From NCBI GenBank assembly GCA_036939975.1, contig JALLPB010000039.1:1-46825 (forward strand): a DNA stretch of 46,825 bases, written 5' to 3'. The notes beneath the pieces are model-generated. The model was not told the origin of the DNA. It did no database searches and saw only the letters and a list, made by a program, of their open reading frames with translations. How positions within the stretch are numbered: position 1 is the stretch's first letter; each line of letters starts with the position of its first letter. The position numbers and the translations under genes are program-made. Source of the DNA: Cyclostephanos tholiformis. Lineage: Eukaryota > Bacillariophyta > Thalassiosirophyceae > Thalassiosirales > Thalassiosiraceae. Shown here piece after piece: positions 45,699 to 46,825 of this stretch.

Positions 45699-46755
45699 GG
45701 ACAAGGATGATGCGGTATCGCGATCTAGGGCATCCGCGGGTGATGCGCACGAAACGATCGACGCGATTGCCGATCCAACGATCGTCGTCGCGGGGGGGGG
45801 GGGGGGGGGGGGGGAGGAGGAACGACCGACGATCATATACGCCTCGGGGGGGCTAGTGAACCTCGCATCGTCCCACGACTGCATCGTACGGGGGGGTGGG
45901 AGGGGGGAGGACGGGGGGGGAGGAGCATCGTCATCGTCGTACGTCGCATTATCGAGCGTGTACGCGACGTTGGTCACTCGGACGTCCGATTTCGTAGACG
46001 CGGGCGGGATCGGGAACGTCGTCGAAGGCATCGACGGCATCGGGGATGGTGGAGGCACGAGTACGACGAACCATGATGCGACGACGACGACGACGCTCGC
46101 GAGGGGGGAGGCGGCGGCCGATGCCGCGGAATCGCGTACCATCACGTCCCTGGCGTATGTGGCATACTGCGACGATGACGACGTCGACGTCGACGATGAT
46201 GATGGTCATTACCACGACGAGGAGGACGATGGCGGACATGACGAATACGGGATCGTCGCCGCATTCTCGGACGGGACTGTCACGTCGTGGAAGTACGTCG
46301 GGTTTGTCACATCGCCGACTAGTCGTCGTCGTCGTCGTCGTCGTGGCGATCTTTGGGAGGAGAGGGTGCTGATCGGGAACGATCCGATGTCCCACGCCGT
46401 CGCCGCCGCCTCGACTACGACGACGACGGCGACAACGAAAACGAAAATCATGACGACGATGAACTGTCACTACCGCCCATCGGACCTACGTGAGTCCGTC
46501 GCGGACGTCTCAGCGATCGCATTGAGCGGTCCGCGAAGACGACGACGACCACGTCGACGACGACATGTCGGGAGGGATAACGGGAACGGAATCGTCGATA
46601 GCAACGTCGCAATCACGACCGACTTTTGGCTCGTTGCCACGGCGTCTTCTGGGGGGATCTTCCTCCACGGGGCGTTGTCGTCATCGTCATCGTCATCGTC
46701 ATCGTCGTCGTCGTCGTCATCGTCGTCGTCGTCGTTGTCGTCATCGCCATCGTCA

Positions 46756-46825
<70 letters not shown>
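45469..46825 (+). CDS. WD40-repeat protein, possibly Elongator subunit ELP2; 3' truncated
   Basis: From the ATG at 45469 the frame stays open to the window edge (452 codons, no stop). Blade-like strands appear as IIYASGGLVNLASSHDCIV, then ITSLAYVAYC ... IVAAFSDGTVTSWKYV, then VSAIALSG ... FWLVATASSGGIFLHG. The spacing fits the first two propeller blades interrupted by long disordered inserts. An N-terminal VVAAQCEEVDGV before a strand like YASGGLVNLAS recalls ELP2, which starts with a Cys-containing strand and a G-L-V/I-A strand, but any WD40 protein is possible. Odd points: a 23-G run (45792-45814), an Asp tract, an Arg7 tract and a terminal Ser array of over 40 residues. Frame holds across the G run, which supports its length. 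Confidence 0.5.
46675..46825. repeat. (TCA/TCG)n microsatellite at window edge
   Basis: About 150 bases of TCG and TCA triplets with few exceptions, read as poly-Ser in the plus-strand gene. It continues past the window. Confidence 0.85.

Noticed and set aside
45522..46145. 207-codon minus-strand Ser/Pro-rich frame
   Set aside because: It lies opposite the longer plus-strand WD40-like frame, and its content is poly-Ser/Pro/Val from the same triplet arrays.

Overview
The window looks like nuclear DNA of a photosynthetic stramenopile, most likely a centric diatom. The genes are eukaryotic: a few short GT-AG introns, organelle-targeting presequences, several with the signal-peptide-then-Phe motif of diatom plastid preproteins, and very long Asp, Ser and Gly homorepeats. 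The mobile DNA includes a copia-like polymerase and an MATH/BTB/SAP gene family of a kind I associate with diatoms. The species call is inference.

Layout. 1-2.6 kb: AT-rich, nearly gene-free. 2.7-10.6 kb: M17 aminopeptidase (+), ISCA2-type Fe-S carrier (-), organellar GatA amidotransferase (-), leucine-rich-repeat protein (+) broken by an assembly gap. 11.1-14.6 kb: BTB-SAP gene (-), a decayed copy of the LRR gene, and a two-exon MATH gene (-). 15.4-23.8 kb: three-exon MCM6 helicase (+), a second amidase-signature enzyme (-), NDUFAF7-type methyltransferase (+). 23.8-26.5 kb: decayed transposon debris, including a tyrosine-recombinase-like fragment. 26.6-34.9 kb: two-exon protein-only RNase P (-), two-exon S1/RS/NKAP fusion protein (+), COQ6 monooxygenase (-). 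35-44.4 kb: transposon island with three TA-flanked pogo-type elements side by side (two non-autonomous, one with a dead transposase plus a second convergent ORF), a Gag-like relic and a truncated copia polymerase. 44.5-46.8 kb: a truncated single-pass membrane protein (-) and a WD40/ELP2-like gene (+) that runs off the right edge.

Several genes serve organelles: Fe-S assembly (ISCA2), complex I assembly (NDUFAF7), ubiquinone synthesis (COQ6), Gln-tRNA formation (GatA) and tRNA 5' processing (RNase P). They are not co-oriented, so this is neighbourhood rather than operon structure. MCM6 and the NKAP-like protein are nuclear.

Three single Ns (9635, 14338, 44464) mark assembly joins. The first two are flanked by duplicated sequence, so local copy number and frame there should not be trusted.
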